A program made the translations under genes and the position numbers. Positions 4,961-5,043 of a DNA stretch of 5,043 nucleotides are shown piece by piece. Below the pieces are notes generated by a model. The model made no database searches. It worked only from the letters and a program-made list of their open reading frames with translations, and was not told the origin of the DNA. Origin of the DNA: CAZXBB01 sp964638815 (GTDB lineage Bacteria > Planctomycetota > Phycisphaerae > Phycisphaerales > SM1A02); assembly GCA_964638815.1 (NCBI GenBank), contig CAZXBB010000008.1, forward strand, positions 1-5,043, read 5' to 3'. How positions within the stretch are numbered: the first letter of the stretch is position 1; the number at the start of each line of letters is the position of its first letter.

Positions 4961-5043
4961 GTGGGGATCACCGCGACCTTCTGCACGGCGCCGTCGCTCA
5001 GCGGCTTGGTCTCGTCGAACAGCGTGCCGTCGGCGTCGAACTC
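4948..5043 (-). CDS. C-terminal fragment of unrecognised protein (5' end off window)
   Basis: The last 31 codons of a minus-strand gene enter from the right edge. The peptide opens EFDADGTLFDETKPLSDG and ends VIPTGRP before TGA. It has a natural mixed composition with strong G/C third positions, which supports real coding, but is too short to assign a family. Its final codons (GGT CGT CCC TGA) have the same sequence as the 14-bp repeat unit that continues past the stop. It is on the same strand as the small acidic gene, 449 nt upstream of it, so a shared operon is unlikely but not excluded. Confidence 0.6.
   Translation of the reverse strand, partial: EFDADGTLFDETKPLSDGAVQKVAVIPTGRP

Overview
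This 5 kb window is GC-rich bacterial chromosomal DNA with strong G/C third-position bias. Its core is a small molybdenum-enzyme locus. The lineage cannot be fixed from the sequence. High GC, TANNNT-type -10 boxes sitting 6-7 nt before start codons (leaderless-style starts) and the gene content would fit an actinobacterium, an acidobacterium or a similar soil lineage.

Layout from left to right. Positions 1-234 are a repeat-rich non-coding leader with direct and inverted copies of GGCCGGGTG. At 235-2427 (+) lies a complete YdeP-like (FdhF/TIGR01701-type) molybdopterin oxidoreductase of 730 aa. Convergent to it, 12 nt away, is mobA (2440-3003, -), the molybdenum cofactor guanylyltransferase. 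Divergent from mobA, across only 25 nt, is a MOSC-domain protein (3029-3562, +). That 25 nt gap holds overlapping -10-like boxes for both directions around the palindrome CTATAG. The MOSC stop codon overlaps the start of an unrecognised exported protein (3559-4248, +) that carries a 15-residue polyglycine tract encoded by seven GGGGGC hexamers. Convergent to this, 4 nt away, is a small unrecognised acidic protein (4253-4498, -) preceded by a good Shine-Dalgarno site. A 449 nt gene-free stretch follows, holding two sets of short repeats. The right edge holds the last 31 codons of an unrecognised minus-strand gene, whose stop codon lies in the gene-proximal copy of a seven-copy 14-bp tandem repeat.

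How the genes fit together: MobA adds GMP to molybdopterin to make the guanine dinucleotide cofactor (bis-MGD) used by the DMSO-reductase superfamily, to which the large oxidoreductase belongs. MOSC proteins are linked to sulfur and molybdenum handling. The three genes therefore look like an enzyme with part of its own cofactor kit. The substrate is unknown. The polyglycine exported protein is tied to the MOSC gene by the stop/start overlap, but its function is not visible. I see no clear new defence or mobile system. The most unusual features are the shared divergent promoter, the stop-codon tandem repeat, the GGGGGC tract and the incomplete Fe-S ligand set of the oxidoreductase.
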